A stretch of 64,000 nucleotides of DNA from Pseudobacteriovorax antillogorgiicola (GCA_945865565.1 CAMBEK010000003.1:124001-188000), one strand, 5' to 3'; counted from the first letter of the stretch, positions 1-8,371 are shown. Notes: generated from the letters alone by a model not told the origin. Program-made: numbers and translations.

Positions 1-450
1 TCCGCTGACGGATTGACGATCATTCCCGTCTCCCCCGGCTTGGCCGGATTTGATGATGGCATCCAAAACACCATTGACGAATGCCCCGGACTGTTCGTTG
101 CCATAGCGCTTCGCCAACTCAACAGCCTCGTTCAATATTACCTTAACCGGGGTATCAAAGGCTTGCAATTCGGCAAGAGCCATTCGCAAAACTGCCCGGT
201 CGGTTACCGAAAGGCGGGTGAGCTTCCAATTTTTGGTGAAAGTCTCAATAAGCGGATCATTGTCATTACGTTTATCGAGGGTTGCGCGAACCAATTCCCT
301 CATCATCTTGAGGGAGCTTTGGGGCACATTGAAATTTGCGGTGAAAGTCTCAAAGTGCGACGGGCTGAAGTAGTAAACCTTCTCCGACTCGCACTGGTAA
401 AGAAACTGGACCGCAAAATCACGGGCAATGGTATTTCGATTGTCGCTCAT
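1..450 (-). CDS. nusB: Transcription antitermination factor NusB (runs off the left edge)
   Basis: NusB binds boxA RNA with NusE (S10) and promotes antitermination of rRNA operons. The frame opens with ATG at 450 and stays open to base 1, giving at least 150 codons with no stop seen. Family features are visible: an N-terminal helix RNTIARDFAVQFLYQCE, a central LSVTDRAVLRMALAEL segment and the C-terminal NEAVELAKRYG and FVNGVLDAI blocks. The start codon overlaps the ribH stop (ATGA), so the two are translationally coupled, as in the classic rib-nusB order. NusB is usually about 140 residues and the conserved part is complete here, so the missing part should be only a short tail. Confidence 0.93.
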   Translation of the reverse strand, partial: MSDNRNTIARDFAVQFLYQCESEKVYYFSPSHFETFTANFNVPQSSLKMMRELVRATLDKRNDNDPLIETFTKNWKLTRLSVTDRAVLRMALAELQAFDTPVKVILNEAVELAKRYGNEQSGAFVNGVLDAIIKSGQAGGDGNDRQSVSG

Positions 451-890
451 GCCTTGCCTTCCAATTGAGCCAGAACCTTGATCATCTCCAGGGCCGCCTG
501 GGCTGCATCGCGCCCCTTGTTGCCCCCCTTGATCCCGCTCCGAGCCAATGCCTGTTCAATAGTGTTTGTGGTCAAAATACCAAAAATAACGGGGACCCCG
601 GTTTCAACCGTGAGGTTCATGATTCCACTGGCAACCGGACCGCAGACATAGTCAAAGTGGGGGGTCTCACCCCGAATAACCGCACCAAGACAGATCACTG
701 CTGAATATTTGCCGCTCCGGACAGCCTTGGCAGCAACCACAGGAATCTCAAAGCTGCCTGGAACCCAGACCACCGAAACCAGGGCATCCTTGATTCCGCT
801 GTCACGCAGACAGTCTGTCGCCCCGACCAAAAGGGAACGGGTGATCATGTCGTTGAACCTTGCCACGACGATTAGAATCTTTTTTTCCAT
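447..890 (-). CDS. ribH: 6,7-dimethyl-8-ribityllumazine synthase
   Basis: RibH condenses 3,4-dihydroxy-2-butanone 4-phosphate with the ribityl-aminopyrimidine to make lumazine, the step before riboflavin. The product is 147 residues, a normal length. Visible motifs are VPGSFEIPVVA in the first third, the active-site segment GAVIRGETPHFDYV with its catalytic histidine, and GILTTNT. The start has a G-rich Shine-Dalgarno (GGGGGTGACGC) directly upstream. The gene lies 36 bases after ribBA and overlaps nusB by four bases, so the three are probably co-transcribed. Confidence 0.95.
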   Translation of the reverse strand: MEKKILIVVARFNDMITRSLLVGATDCLRDSGIKDALVSVVWVPGSFEIPVVAAKAVRSGKYSAVICLGAVIRGETPHFDYVCGPVASGIMNLTVETGVPVIFGILTTNTIEQALARSGIKGGNKGRDAAQAALEMIKVLAQLEGKA

Positions 891-926
891 GCGTCACCCC
901 CGGGGAACAATGCCGCTCAAAAAAAG

Positions 927-2090
927 TCAGACAGGAATCACGACCAAATCGACAATTTCAAGACCGAATCCAGCCAGACCCTTGAGGGAACGCTGGGTGG
1001 AAACATGGGTCCGCATTCTGCGGATGCCAAGTTGGCGCAGGATTTGGGCGCCAATTCCGTAAAGCCGCGGATCCATAGAACGCCAATGGTTCATCCCCGA
1101 AGCGGCGCCAGTGCCTGGTGTCGACTCGTCGGGCCTTTGCATTTCCATCACATCGTCCACGAACGCTTGAGAGCCTCCCGGATGAGACAGGTACAAAACA
1201 ACCGCATGCTCTGAAGATTGGAGCAGCTTGAGCCCATAATCCACCAATCGCCGCCCCGTCTCCCCGCTGCTGAATACATCGATCAGCGGCCGTTGCCGGT
1301 GCACCCGGACATCGACCACCTGTTCGGCTTGAAATGGACCTCCCTTGACCAGGGCGACGTGCTGCGCGCCATCCACAAGGCTTCGGAAGCAGTACGCATC
1401 AAAAATACCGCCCGGCGTTTGAACGGGCTCCATGGCAATTTGGACCACCAGGGAATCGCGCAAAAGTCGAAATTCAATCAGGTCGGCAATCGATACAACC
1501 GGCATGTTATGCCGTTTTGAAAACTGCTCAAGGTCGGGCATCCGGGCCATCGTGCCGTCGTCTTTCATGATTTCGCAGATGACGGCCGCCGGTTTCATTC
1601 CAGCTAGCCGTACCAGATCGACAGACCCTTCGGTGTGGCCAGACCGTTCAAGCACACCGCCATGCTTTGCCTTCAAGGGAAACACATGACCGGGCACCAC
1701 GATGTCATCCGGTGTCGACTTGTCGTCAATGGCCACGCGAATCGTTTCCGCGCGGTCTGCAGCACTGATCCCCGTTGAAACACCGTGACGGGCCTCGATG
1801 GAAACCGTGAATGCCGTCGATCTCGAGCTACCCTGTTTGGCGTTGTCGCCCATCATGGGCAACTGCAGCCGATCGATCATTGCGGGAGCGACGGACAGGC
1901 AAACAAGACCACGTGCCTCGCGCACCATGAAGTTGATCTTGTCTGCCGCAACGTGTTCTGCTGCAAAAACAAGGTCACCCTCGTTCTCGCGGTCCTCGTC
2001 GTCGACCATGATAACCATTTGTCCAGCACGGATCGCGTCGATCGCGTGCAGGACTCTGGTGATGGCTTTTTCTTGAGATTCACTTGTCAT
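927..2090 (-). CDS. ribBA: DHBP synthase with a degenerate GTP cyclohydrolase II domain (RibBA/RibBX type)
   Basis: The N-terminal half (about 1-205) is 3,4-dihydroxy-2-butanone 4-phosphate synthase, with DDEDRENEGDL (30-40), HGVSTGISAADRA and GHVFPLKAKHGG all intact, so it should convert ribulose 5-phosphate to the lumazine precursor. The C-terminal half (about 206-387) aligns in layout with GTP cyclohydrolase II, but the zinc-site segment that normally holds three cysteines reads RVHRQRPLIDVF followed by SSGETGRRL (263-281) with no cysteine. Loss of those ligands predicts no cyclohydrolase activity, as described for RibBX proteins. The total of 387 residues is usual for the fusion. No good Shine-Dalgarno precedes the ATG. 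The gene starts 27 bases after the caspase-like gene. Confidence 0.9.
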   Translation of the reverse strand: MTSESQEKAITRVLHAIDAIRAGQMVIMVDDEDRENEGDLVFAAEHVAADKINFMVREARGLVCLSVAPAMIDRLQLPMMGDNAKQGSSRSTAFTVSIEARHGVSTGISAADRAETIRVAIDDKSTPDDIVVPGHVFPLKAKHGGVLERSGHTEGSVDLVRLAGMKPAAVICEIMKDDGTMARMPDLEQFSKRHNMPVVSIADLIEFRLLRDSLVVQIAMEPVQTPGGIFDAYCFRSLVDGAQHVALVKGGPFQAEQVVDVRVHRQRPLIDVFSSGETGRRLVDYGLKLLQSSEHAVVLYLSHPGGSQAFVDDVMEMQRPDESTPGTGAASGMNHWRSMDPRLYGIGAQILRQLGIRRMRTHVSTQRSLKGLAGFGLEIVDLVVIPV

Positions 2091-2117
2091 AGAGGGAGCT
2101 TCTACAGGTCCGGATGA

Positions 2118-2993
2118 TTATTCGTAAAGGAAGAACTTCTCGCCCAGAATTTGAGCCGATGGAAACGCACTCCAAACCGGGGTGTGGCCACCGACGTCTT
2201 CCGTATCCCGGCGAGTTCTTTGGGAAATTTCGAGAATCGTCGCATCACGGTCGGATGCGCTGGATTCATTGATGACGCCCCGCAAGGACCAAGTAAAGGC
2301 CCCGCCCCGGGTCCGGCCCAGATCTGCCGACGTCTCATTCTTGGTCGAAGAGGCCAAAACGAAGGCCTGGTTGAAGAGGGTTCCCTGGAATTTTCCAATC
2401 TCTGCCATCGCGTCTTCAGAGCTGCTCAAGGCACCAGCCATAGGAATACACTTGCTGCGAACACTGTCACCATCGTTTGACGGAATGATTGGCGTGCGAC
2501 CGTCGACAAAGGATCCACTGTAGCAAGAGTCGATCATCACGACCAGGCGCTCGAGGGGACGGTTATTGCGGGCGGCCATGACGGCATTGGCAACTTCAGA
2601 AAATGTGAAGGACCGGTCTTCGGCCAACATGATGCCAGTATTGCCGTGGCCGGAAAAATACCAGAACAAGGTATCGGCATCAGAGGCTGCATCTGCCGTG
2701 GCAGAAAAAATATCATCGGTGGTCGCCTCGTTGTCCTTCACCACTTCGTCAAATCCAAGATCGACCTGCGTGTTGCGAAACAGCAAATCCAACTCAAGAA
2801 TATCTGTGGGAACGCCCGGCAATCCATTCGGAGAACCCATCAACACGGCGACATTTTTTCCACCATCGCTGTGGGCAAGGCCTTTGAGCGATGTGCCGAG
2901 GTGATTGGACGATCCGCCGCAACCTGCGACCGAGCCAAAAACCAACAGCGATACCAGCGAAAGACGACGACGAACACCATCAAGCAAAAACAT
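2118..2993 (-). CDS. Caspase-like (peptidase C14) lipoprotein
   Basis: The first 25 residues form a lipoprotein signal ending in VAGC, so the protein is probably lipid-anchored in the envelope. The rest looks like the p20 caspase/metacaspase fold: a beta strand NVAVLMGSPN, then WYFSGHGNTG with the catalytic histidine (about residue 116) and VVMIDSCYSGSF with the catalytic cysteine (about 157). I place the start at 2993, not at the in-frame ATG at 3005, because GGGGGA sits at the right distance before the second ATG. The substrate cannot be read from sequence; family members cleave after basic or acidic residues. It lies just upstream of ribBA on the same strand and looks like an insertion into the riboflavin cluster. 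Confidence 0.85.
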   Translation of the reverse strand: MFLLDGVRRRLSLVSLLVFGSVAGCGGSSNHLGTSLKGLAHSDGGKNVAVLMGSPNGLPGVPTDILELDLLFRNTQVDLGFDEVVKDNEATTDDIFSATADAASDADTLFWYFSGHGNTGIMLAEDRSFTFSEVANAVMAARNNRPLERLVVMIDSCYSGSFVDGRTPIIPSNDGDSVRSKCIPMAGALSSSEDAMAEIGKFQGTLFNQAFVLASSTKNETSADLGRTRGGAFTWSLRGVINESSASDRDATILEISQRTRRDTEDVGGHTPVWSAFPSAQILGEKFFLYE

Positions 2994-3229
2994 GAGTTCC
3001 CCCATAAAGGTCTTGAGATACGAAAAAAAATCCGCGGGAATACTTCACCGCAGCTTCAAGCGTATCAACGGGGAAACCAACGTTACGATGGGTACGAATT
3101 GCCCAGTGTGGAGGTCATCTAAATCACGCGATATTTCGGATATTTTTCAAATTGATCGCGGACATCAGATGGGATCAGGTGACAGTGCGGGGATCGTTGA
3201 AATTTAAGAAAAGGATCCTTAGCTGGAGT

Positions 3230-4762
3230 TTACTGGGTCACCTTGCTGATGAACGCGTCGGCAGAAGCCAGAAGCGCCTTCTGCTGTGCGGGAGTCTTCT
3301 TGTTCCACATCGCGACCATCATCGACAGGCGTGGGTTTTTTTGCAGGTACTGGAACTTTTCGGAAACGAATTTCCAGTACAGCCCATCCCACACCTCGCA
3401 CCAAGGGCCCTTTTTCCAGTCGCTCATTTTCAGGATGTAATTTGACCCGCAAATATACGGTTTTGTCGCAAAAATGCCGCCATCGCTGAACTGGCCCATC
3501 CCATACACGTTGGGGCCCATGACCCAGTCGGACGAATCGACATACATCTCCATGAACCAGCGGTGGACATCCTGTGGATGAACTTCGCACAGGAGCATGA
3601 GGCCGTTGATCACCATGAGGCGTTCGATGTGGTGGGCCCATCCGTACTTGATGGATTTGGCGAGCGCGTCATCTAGGGGCGGAATTCCCGTTGAGGCTTC
3701 GTACCACTGAGGGTTCAGACGGCGCGTGTGCTTGAAAAAATTGGTCGTATCCTCTTTCTCGCTGAAGTTCTGGTAAATTCCCCGGATGAATTCGCGCCAG
3801 CCGATCACTTGGCGGATGAAGCCCTCGAGGCTGTTCATTGGGGTCTTGTGGGCTTCTGCGTGCTCCAGCGTCTTTTTTACGATCCCTTCCGGGGTCAACA
3901 ATCCGAGGTTCATCGCCGGCGAAAGGACCGAGTGGAACAAGCTGAAGTGGTGTGGGGTGATGGCGTCCTCAAAACGTCCGAAGTTCGCGAGGCGTTTTTC
4001 GAGAAAATCATCGAGCCACGCATCGGCTTGATCGAGCGTCACAGGCAACCAGAAGTCAGCAGATGATCCAGGATGGTCCGGAAACAACTCGTCCACGGCG
4101 GCACTGACTTCACGGACATGGGAGTTGGCTTTTATCTTTGGCAGGGACGGAATTTTCACATCGGGATCCAGGCGCTCACGGTTTTCCGTGTCAAAACTCC
4201 ACTTGCCGCCGACAGGCTCGCCGGTCTTTGTAACGAGGATCCCCGATTCCTTGCGGCGCTGTTCGTAGAAGGTCTTCATGAAGGGCTTTTTCGTGCGCTT
4301 CAAATAGGCCTGGAACTCGTCGCGCCCCGTGAGGAACATGGGACTCTTCATGGTGAATTGAGGCAGGTTCATGCGCGCGGCGAGTTCATGGATCCTTTGC
4401 TCCATAAACTTGTCCTCGATCTCGAAGTGGACAAGGCCCTTGCCTGGATGTGCCTTTAAAAACGCGCCCAGTTTTTCTTCGAAGGTCTTTCTGCGCGCGG
4501 TGGCGTCCGTGATCTTGACGTAATGGACCTGGTAGCCTGCGTCGCGCGCTGCATCGGCCCAGCTCCTCATCGCGGCGAGGAACAGGATGATCTTGTGTTT
4601 ATGGAACTTGTAATAGGTACAAAGTTCTGGGTCCTCGGCCATGAAGATCGTGACACTTTGCCGAGGAGGCAGGTGCTTCACGGGGAACAGCTGGTTGCCA
4701 AAAACAAGAAGGACGCCTGAAGCGTCCTTCGGGAGAACGGTGTTCGCCGCGTTTGCTTTCAC
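3230..4762 (-). CDS. Photolyase/cryptochrome-related flavoprotein (FeS-BCP-like branch, two cluster cysteines missing)
   Basis: About 510 residues. The N-terminal part (GVLLVFGNQLFP, then HKHKIILFLAAMRSWADAAR) and the C-terminal FAD domain (FIRQVIGWREFIRGIYQ, KYGWAHHIERLMVING, VMGPNVYGMGQFSDGG) match the deoxyribodipyrimidine photolyase-related family, whose studied members repair (6-4) photoproducts and carry a 4Fe-4S cluster. The cysteine in LLCEVHPQ and the late one in GPWCEVWDGLYW are present, but the CxxC pair normally between them is replaced by MSDWKKGPW. The start is uncertain: GTG at 4762 has GAGGA four bases upstream, whereas TTG at 4789 extends it by nine residues with no spaced site. 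The first codons lie inside a 156-bp direct repeat. Confidence 0.82.
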   Translation of the reverse strand: MKANAANTVLPKDASGVLLVFGNQLFPVKHLPPRQSVTIFMAEDPELCTYYKFHKHKIILFLAAMRSWADAARDAGYQVHYVKITDATARRKTFEEKLGAFLKAHPGKGLVHFEIEDKFMEQRIHELAARMNLPQFTMKSPMFLTGRDEFQAYLKRTKKPFMKTFYEQRRKESGILVTKTGEPVGGKWSFDTENRERLDPDVKIPSLPKIKANSHVREVSAAVDELFPDHPGSSADFWLPVTLDQADAWLDDFLEKRLANFGRFEDAITPHHFSLFHSVLSPAMNLGLLTPEGIVKKTLEHAEAHKTPMNSLEGFIRQVIGWREFIRGIYQNFSEKEDTTNFFKHTRRLNPQWYEASTGIPPLDDALAKSIKYGWAHHIERLMVINGLMLLCEVHPQDVHRWFMEMYVDSSDWVMGPNVYGMGQFSDGGIFATKPYICGSNYILKMSDWKKGPWCEVWDGLYWKFVSEKFQYLQKNPRLSMMVAMWNKKTPAQQKALLASADAFISKVTQ

Positions 4763-4873
4763 AGGATCCTCGTCACACGTTAGGGTCAACCTTTTGCAAA
4801 GTTATCCCACGCGAACGCTTCGAATTCAACTGCATGATCGGCGGCACGCGACACGTCCTTGATCCTTTCCAAC
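4718..4873. repeat. 156-bp direct repeat, copy A
   Basis: This segment matches 5911-6066 in the same orientation at 152 of 156 positions by eye, a constant offset of 1193 bases. It covers the first codons of the photolyase-like gene and about 84-110 bases of its upstream region. Three of the four differences cluster next to the predicted translation start (TTTGCAAAG against TTAACAAG). The copies bracket the IS91-type remnant and a small secreted-protein gene, which suggests insertion with duplication or a past tandem duplication. Confidence 0.93.
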
Positions 4874-4917
4874 GTTGTCTTGATATCAGACACTGGCCGT
4901 CTCTCACCAGATGACCA

Positions 4918-5154
4918 ATGATGTCACTTCACACCATGGGCCTTGATGGATTTCTTCGCATGACGTGTGAGGGTTGTGGTCAAGAAAAAGTCGTGCCGTT
5001 TAGTTGTAAGAAACGAGGCTGGTGTCCATCGTGTTACGCCAAACGCCAAACTGAAGCCGCTGATCATCTGGTGGACGACGTGCTGCCGCTGGTCCCCTAC
5101 CGCCAGGCCTTCCCAGATTTTCCCGTTGCAAAATCGGTGGTTCTTATGCCTTAA
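4918..5154 (+). pseudogene. IS91-family transposase remnant (zinc-binding domain only)
   Basis: A 78-codon frame carries the N-terminal zinc-binding domain of IS91-type Y2 transposases: RMTCEGCGQEKVVPFSC, then KKRGWCPSCYAKR and AADHLVDDVLPLVPYRQ. The two Cys pairs and the following histidine are kept. After PYRQ the normal continuation is lost and the frame stops within 15 codons. The catalytic HUH/tyrosine part, several hundred residues in intact members, is absent. It is therefore a dead fragment and not a functional gene. The interval 4763-5240 otherwise contains only repeat copy A and the leader of the next gene. Confidence 0.85.
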
Positions 5155-5240
5155 GGACATTTAACGAATTGTCTGGAATAGATACCATCAGGTTGGTATC
5201 GAATGGCACTGATAATCAGTTACTTAGAAGGAATCAGGTC

Positions 5241-5858
5241 ATGTGGCAAAAACGATTAATTTTTCTTACGGGCATCTTGTTGTTCGCCTCGCAGCGCTCA
5301 ATTGCGCAAATCGTAGCGGAGCCAACATCGTCTCCAAGTGAAGCGCCCTATTCGAGTCTCGCAGTGACCACCAAAGGGGGAGCTACCGTTTTTAGTGGCG
5401 ACCTTACAGCAAATAAAAAAGCATCTTACCATGGCTACGCGTTGGTCAGCTTTTTCCAACGCACGAACTCTCCCCTAATGGCATACATTGGCATGGACGT
5501 TAGTGAGATCAACGGTGCTACTAGCAAGGCTGATGGATTTCCATTTAGTGACGACCGCTCGCTAACGGTGGCTTCAGTGATTTTTCCCGCGGTTGGTGTG
5601 TGTTTTCCGTTGCTGAGTCGCTCTCTAAAGCCTTGCTTTGGCGGCGGAGTAGGTGCCATCGGAATACGAGATAACGACGGAAATGATCAGACATATGGAA
5701 GCGCTATTCTCAATTTGTCGACCGCATATACTCTCGATAGTGGTCTCCAACTTGGTATTGAAAGTCGTTACTTCAACGTTTCGGAGCGAAGAAACAATAT
5801 AAATTCGGAATTTGCAGCGCTGTCATATGGAATAACAGTAGGGTGGGAGATGCGGTAG
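5241..5858 (+). CDS. Small secreted protein, possible outer-membrane beta-barrel
   Basis: I do not recognise the family. The ATG at 5241 follows AGAAGGAATCAGGTC, a good Shine-Dalgarno, and gives a signal peptide (WQKRLIFLTGILLFASQ, cleavage near IAQ). The mature part of about 180 residues alternates hydrophobic and polar residues with many Gly, Tyr and Ser, for example YHGYALVSFFQR, GLQLGIESRYFN and ALSYGITVGWEMR, the pattern of a small barrel of 8-10 strands. The gene is more A/T-rich than the core genes around it and sits between the two copies of the direct repeat, so recent acquisition is likely. Confidence 0.7.
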   Translation: MWQKRLIFLTGILLFASQRSIAQIVAEPTSSPSEAPYSSLAVTTKGGATVFSGDLTANKKASYHGYALVSFFQRTNSPLMAYIGMDVSEINGATSKADGFPFSDDRSLTVASVIFPAVGVCFPLLSRSLKPCFGGGVGAIGIRDNDGNDQTYGSAILNLSTAYTLDSGLQLGIESRYFNVSERRNNINSEFAALSYGITVGWEMR

Positions 5859-5910
5859 AGAGGTTACAAGAAACAGGTATCGCGGGTTAGTGATTGAAAT
5901 GGCCCCCGCT

Positions 5911-6066
5911 TGAAGCGTCCTTCGGGAGAACGGTGTTCGCCGCGTTTGCTTTCACAGGATCCTCGTCACACGTTAGGGTCAACCTTTTAACAAGTTATCC
6001 CACGCGAACGCTTCGAATTCAACTGCATGATCGGCGGCACGCGACACGTCCTCGATCCTTTCCAAC
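5911..6066. repeat. 156-bp direct repeat, copy B
   Basis: This is the second copy of the segment at 4718-4873. It contains a duplicate of the photolyase-like gene's first codons on the minus strand, but the frame has no gene body after it, so it is a stub and not a gene. The 270-base gap between 5859 and 6128 holds this repeat and nothing else I can identify. Confidence 0.93.
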
Positions 6067-6128
6067 TTTAATCTTCTCACAAGCAGATTCCCAATTTCCG
6101 TGGACGGTACATACCCTTTCAAATGGCC

Positions 6129-7337
6129 TTACTGCCATTGGAAGATTTCCTGGAGTCCCGCCATCCAATGAACGATGCGGACACCTTCGCTAACATAGGG
6201 TTTTACGGTGTTGCAAAAGACAAAAGCCTGTGCCCCCTCAGGAAGAGATTGCTGTAATCGCGACAATTTCCGAATATCTGTGATATCGGGATTTTCCGCC
6301 GATTTTATTTCGATTGCGTAAAGACTTTTTCCACGTTTGACCACGAGATCAATTTCGGAACCATCCGCTGACCTGAAATACATGAGTTTTGCGCCAGCTT
6401 CTGATTGATCGTTGAGCTTACTAGCTTCGCCGATCACGAGATGCTCAAAGAGATTCCCGAACTCATAGGTGCTCGCTGAAATCTTTTCATCAAGCATTCC
6501 TGATGCGGCTCGTGCTACGCCGAGGTCAAACCAAAAAAATTTGGGATGCGTTGCTTGCTGCTTGCGTATGGAAAGGTCAAAAGCAGGTAAATAAAATCCT
6601 ACCAGAGTGTCACTTAATATTTGAAAATAGCGTTGGCTTGTTTTCGGATCTAGATCACACTGACGCCCAACTTTGGCGGCATTTAAAATTTTACCGTTTG
6701 TGGCAGCGGCGACTTCAATAAATTTTCGAAAAGGCTCCATATTTCGAACAATCTGTTCGGCTTGTATTTCTTCACGCAAATATGTGTTTACATAAGAGTT
6801 AAGAAATCGGCGCCGCTCGAGCAAATTGTCTTTCAACTGAAAGCTTTCGGGCAATAGTCCAAATGTCATAGCGTCTATAGGATCAAAATCATGCCCAAGT
6901 TCTGTAAATGAAAATGGATGCATCCTAAATTCAGACGCACGACCGGCCAACAGATTTGCGGCACCTCGTTTCAGCTTGCGTGCACTGGATCCAGTTAAGG
7001 CGAATCTCAAACCAAAATCTGCAATACCTTTATGCACGGCATCTAGAATGCGCGGTACTCGTTGGACCTCGTCAATAACAATCCACTTTGACTCTTGGAT
7101 AGCCTTGGGTTGAGCGTTCCACTCCTCCAATAAGCGCTCAGGACGCGCCGCCAGACGCCGCTCTACGTCTGATTCGAGTAGATTTACATAGAAGCAATTT
7201 ATTTCTCGAAAATGCTCACGAAGGAGTGTTGACTTCCCGACCCCACGTGGCCCTAGAAGAAAAAAACTACGTGATTTTGATAACTTATAGTTTCTCTGGA
7301 TTATATGCCAATAATATACCTTTTTTTTGGCACTAAT
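6129..7337 (-). CDS. AAA ATPase with DUF4143 / PD-(D/E)XK-like C-terminus
   Basis: About 402 residues. A Walker A motif LLGPRGVGKST, a Walker B WIVIDEVQRVPRIL and a sensor region FALTGSSARKLKRG are followed by the DUF4143 region and a nuclease-like core, SEIDLVVKRG then LYAIEIKSAEN. No ATG, GTG or TTG occurs between the in-frame stop and the Walker A. The only candidate with a ribosome-binding site is ATT at 7337, seven bases after GGAGG; otherwise the N-terminus is damaged or the gene starts at TTG 7130 without its P-loop. Such ATPases are common cargo of accessory DNA and their cellular role is mostly unknown. The gene is A/T-rich, unlike the rib genes around it. Confidence 0.8.
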   Translation of the reverse strand: MSAKKKVYYWHIIQRNYKLSKSRSFFLLGPRGVGKSTLLREHFREINCFYVNLLESDVERRLAARPERLLEEWNAQPKAIQESKWIVIDEVQRVPRILDAVHKGIADFGLRFALTGSSARKLKRGAANLLAGRASEFRMHPFSFTELGHDFDPIDAMTFGLLPESFQLKDNLLERRRFLNSYVNTYLREEIQAEQIVRNMEPFRKFIEVAAATNGKILNAAKVGRQCDLDPKTSQRYFQILSDTLVGFYLPAFDLSIRKQQATHPKFFWFDLGVARAASGMLDEKISASTYEFGNLFEHLVIGEASKLNDQSEAGAKLMYFRSADGSEIDLVVKRGKSLYAIEIKSAENPDITDIRKLSRLQQSLPEGAQAFVFCNTVKPYVSEGVRIVHWMAGLQEIFQWQ

Positions 7338-7520
7338 GCCGACGCCTCCGAATTGATTGATTTAGATTTGGGGGCAAGGGCCTTGAGGGAAATCCGAAAC
7401 ACGGACGAGCGTTGCCTGAATGCGACTCCCCTTGCAATTCCCAGGGTCTGAAGCTAACTCAACTGGGTCCAGATGCGCTGACCCGGACTCAGACAATGGG
7501 TCAAGAAAATGGGGTAGAGC

Positions 7521-8288
7521 ATGCTTCGCTACAAATCACTGTGTTCATTAATTTTTATTTCTTTGCTGACCCTCCCGGCCTGCGACAGCCGCGACTCCAC
7601 CAGCGTCTTGCAAAACAGGTTTGGTGAGGACAATCGTATCCCCCTGGATCGCCCCGATTACCCCTGGAGGGCCATCGGAAAGGTTTTCGACTCAGGTTGC
7701 ACTGGAACCATGGTGGGCCGGGACATCGTCTTGACTGCCGCCCACTGCGTGGTTGATCCCGCGACGAAGAAAATCGCGAACAACCTGACCTGGTTTCGCC
7801 CCAATTATGTGAACGGTTCGGCACCCGTTGAGTCGTGGATTGAACAGATTTGGACGGGTACCTTTGATCCCGAGGCTGACCGTGGGAACGACTGGGCAGT
7901 CCTTCGCCTGCGGGAACCGATCGGCGACAAAGTCGGGTGGATTAGCGTGAACCCCACGGATTCCATCAATTTCCCCGACGTCGTGACCGTCGCTGGATAT
8001 TCGGTCGATTTCCATGGCGGGGAGATCGCCGGCGCGCACATTGACTGCCACACGCGCAACCGGTTCCATGCCGAGAACTTGATCTTCCACGACTGCGATA
8101 CGGCCCGCGGATCGTCCGGCGGCCCCGTGCTGGCCGTATTCAACGGGAGTGTCGTCGTGGTCGGGGTGAACGTGGCGGAACGCCGCGACAGCAGCGATAC
8201 GTCCTTGGTCCTTTCCAACTACGACGAGCAATACGCCAACATCGCGATTCCTTCGCATGGTTTTTTCAACCTGGTGAGGCAACAGTAG
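7521..8288 (+). CDS. Trypsin-like (S1 family) serine protease lipoprotein
   Basis: The 255-residue product begins with a lipoprotein signal peptide ending in LPAC (Cys21). The catalytic triad is visible: His75 in VLTAAHCV, Asp124 in GNDWAVLRL and Ser199 in RGSSGGPVLAV. The cysteine of the TAAHC motif and those around the serine suggest normal disulphides, fitting a periplasmic or surface location. There is no PDZ or pro-domain, so it resembles short V8/trypsin-like secreted proteases. A strong terminator follows directly. It is transcribed opposite to the rib genes inside the accessory block. Confidence 0.9.
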   Translation: MLRYKSLCSLIFISLLTLPACDSRDSTSVLQNRFGEDNRIPLDRPDYPWRAIGKVFDSGCTGTMVGRDIVLTAAHCVVDPATKKIANNLTWFRPNYVNGSAPVESWIEQIWTGTFDPEADRGNDWAVLRLREPIGDKVGWISVNPTDSINFPDVVTVAGYSVDFHGGEIAGAHIDCHTRNRFHAENLIFHDCDTARGSSGGPVLAVFNGSVVVVGVNVAERRDSSDTSLVLSNYDEQYANIAIPSHGFFNLVRQQ

Positions 8289-8299
8289 GCTGCCCAAAC

Positions 8300-8331
8300 C
8301 CAGTGATCCGGTAAAGGATTGCTGGCTTTTT
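8300..8331 (+). terminator. Rho-independent terminator of the serine protease gene
   Basis: The stem CCAGTGATCC pairs with GGATTGCTGG over ten pairs (two G-U wobbles) around the loop GGTAAA, followed by CTTTTT. It begins 12 bases after the protease stop codon. Confidence 0.85.
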
Positions 8332-8371
8332 CGTTGCTACAGCATTCATAATGGACGTCACGGAGGCCCTT

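Noticed and set aside
13-468. A 151-codon plus-strand frame over the left edge
   Set aside because: It is antisense to nusB, whose motifs and coupling to ribH are clear on the minus strand.
2091-3229. FMN riboswitch upstream of ribBA or the caspase-like gene
   Set aside because: I could not find the conserved RFN-element boxes in the 27-base gap or in the 224 bases upstream of 2993.
5894-6193. A 99-codon plus-strand frame resembling one at 4641-4862
   Set aside because: The similarity is the 156-bp DNA repeat read in a non-coding frame, not a protein family.
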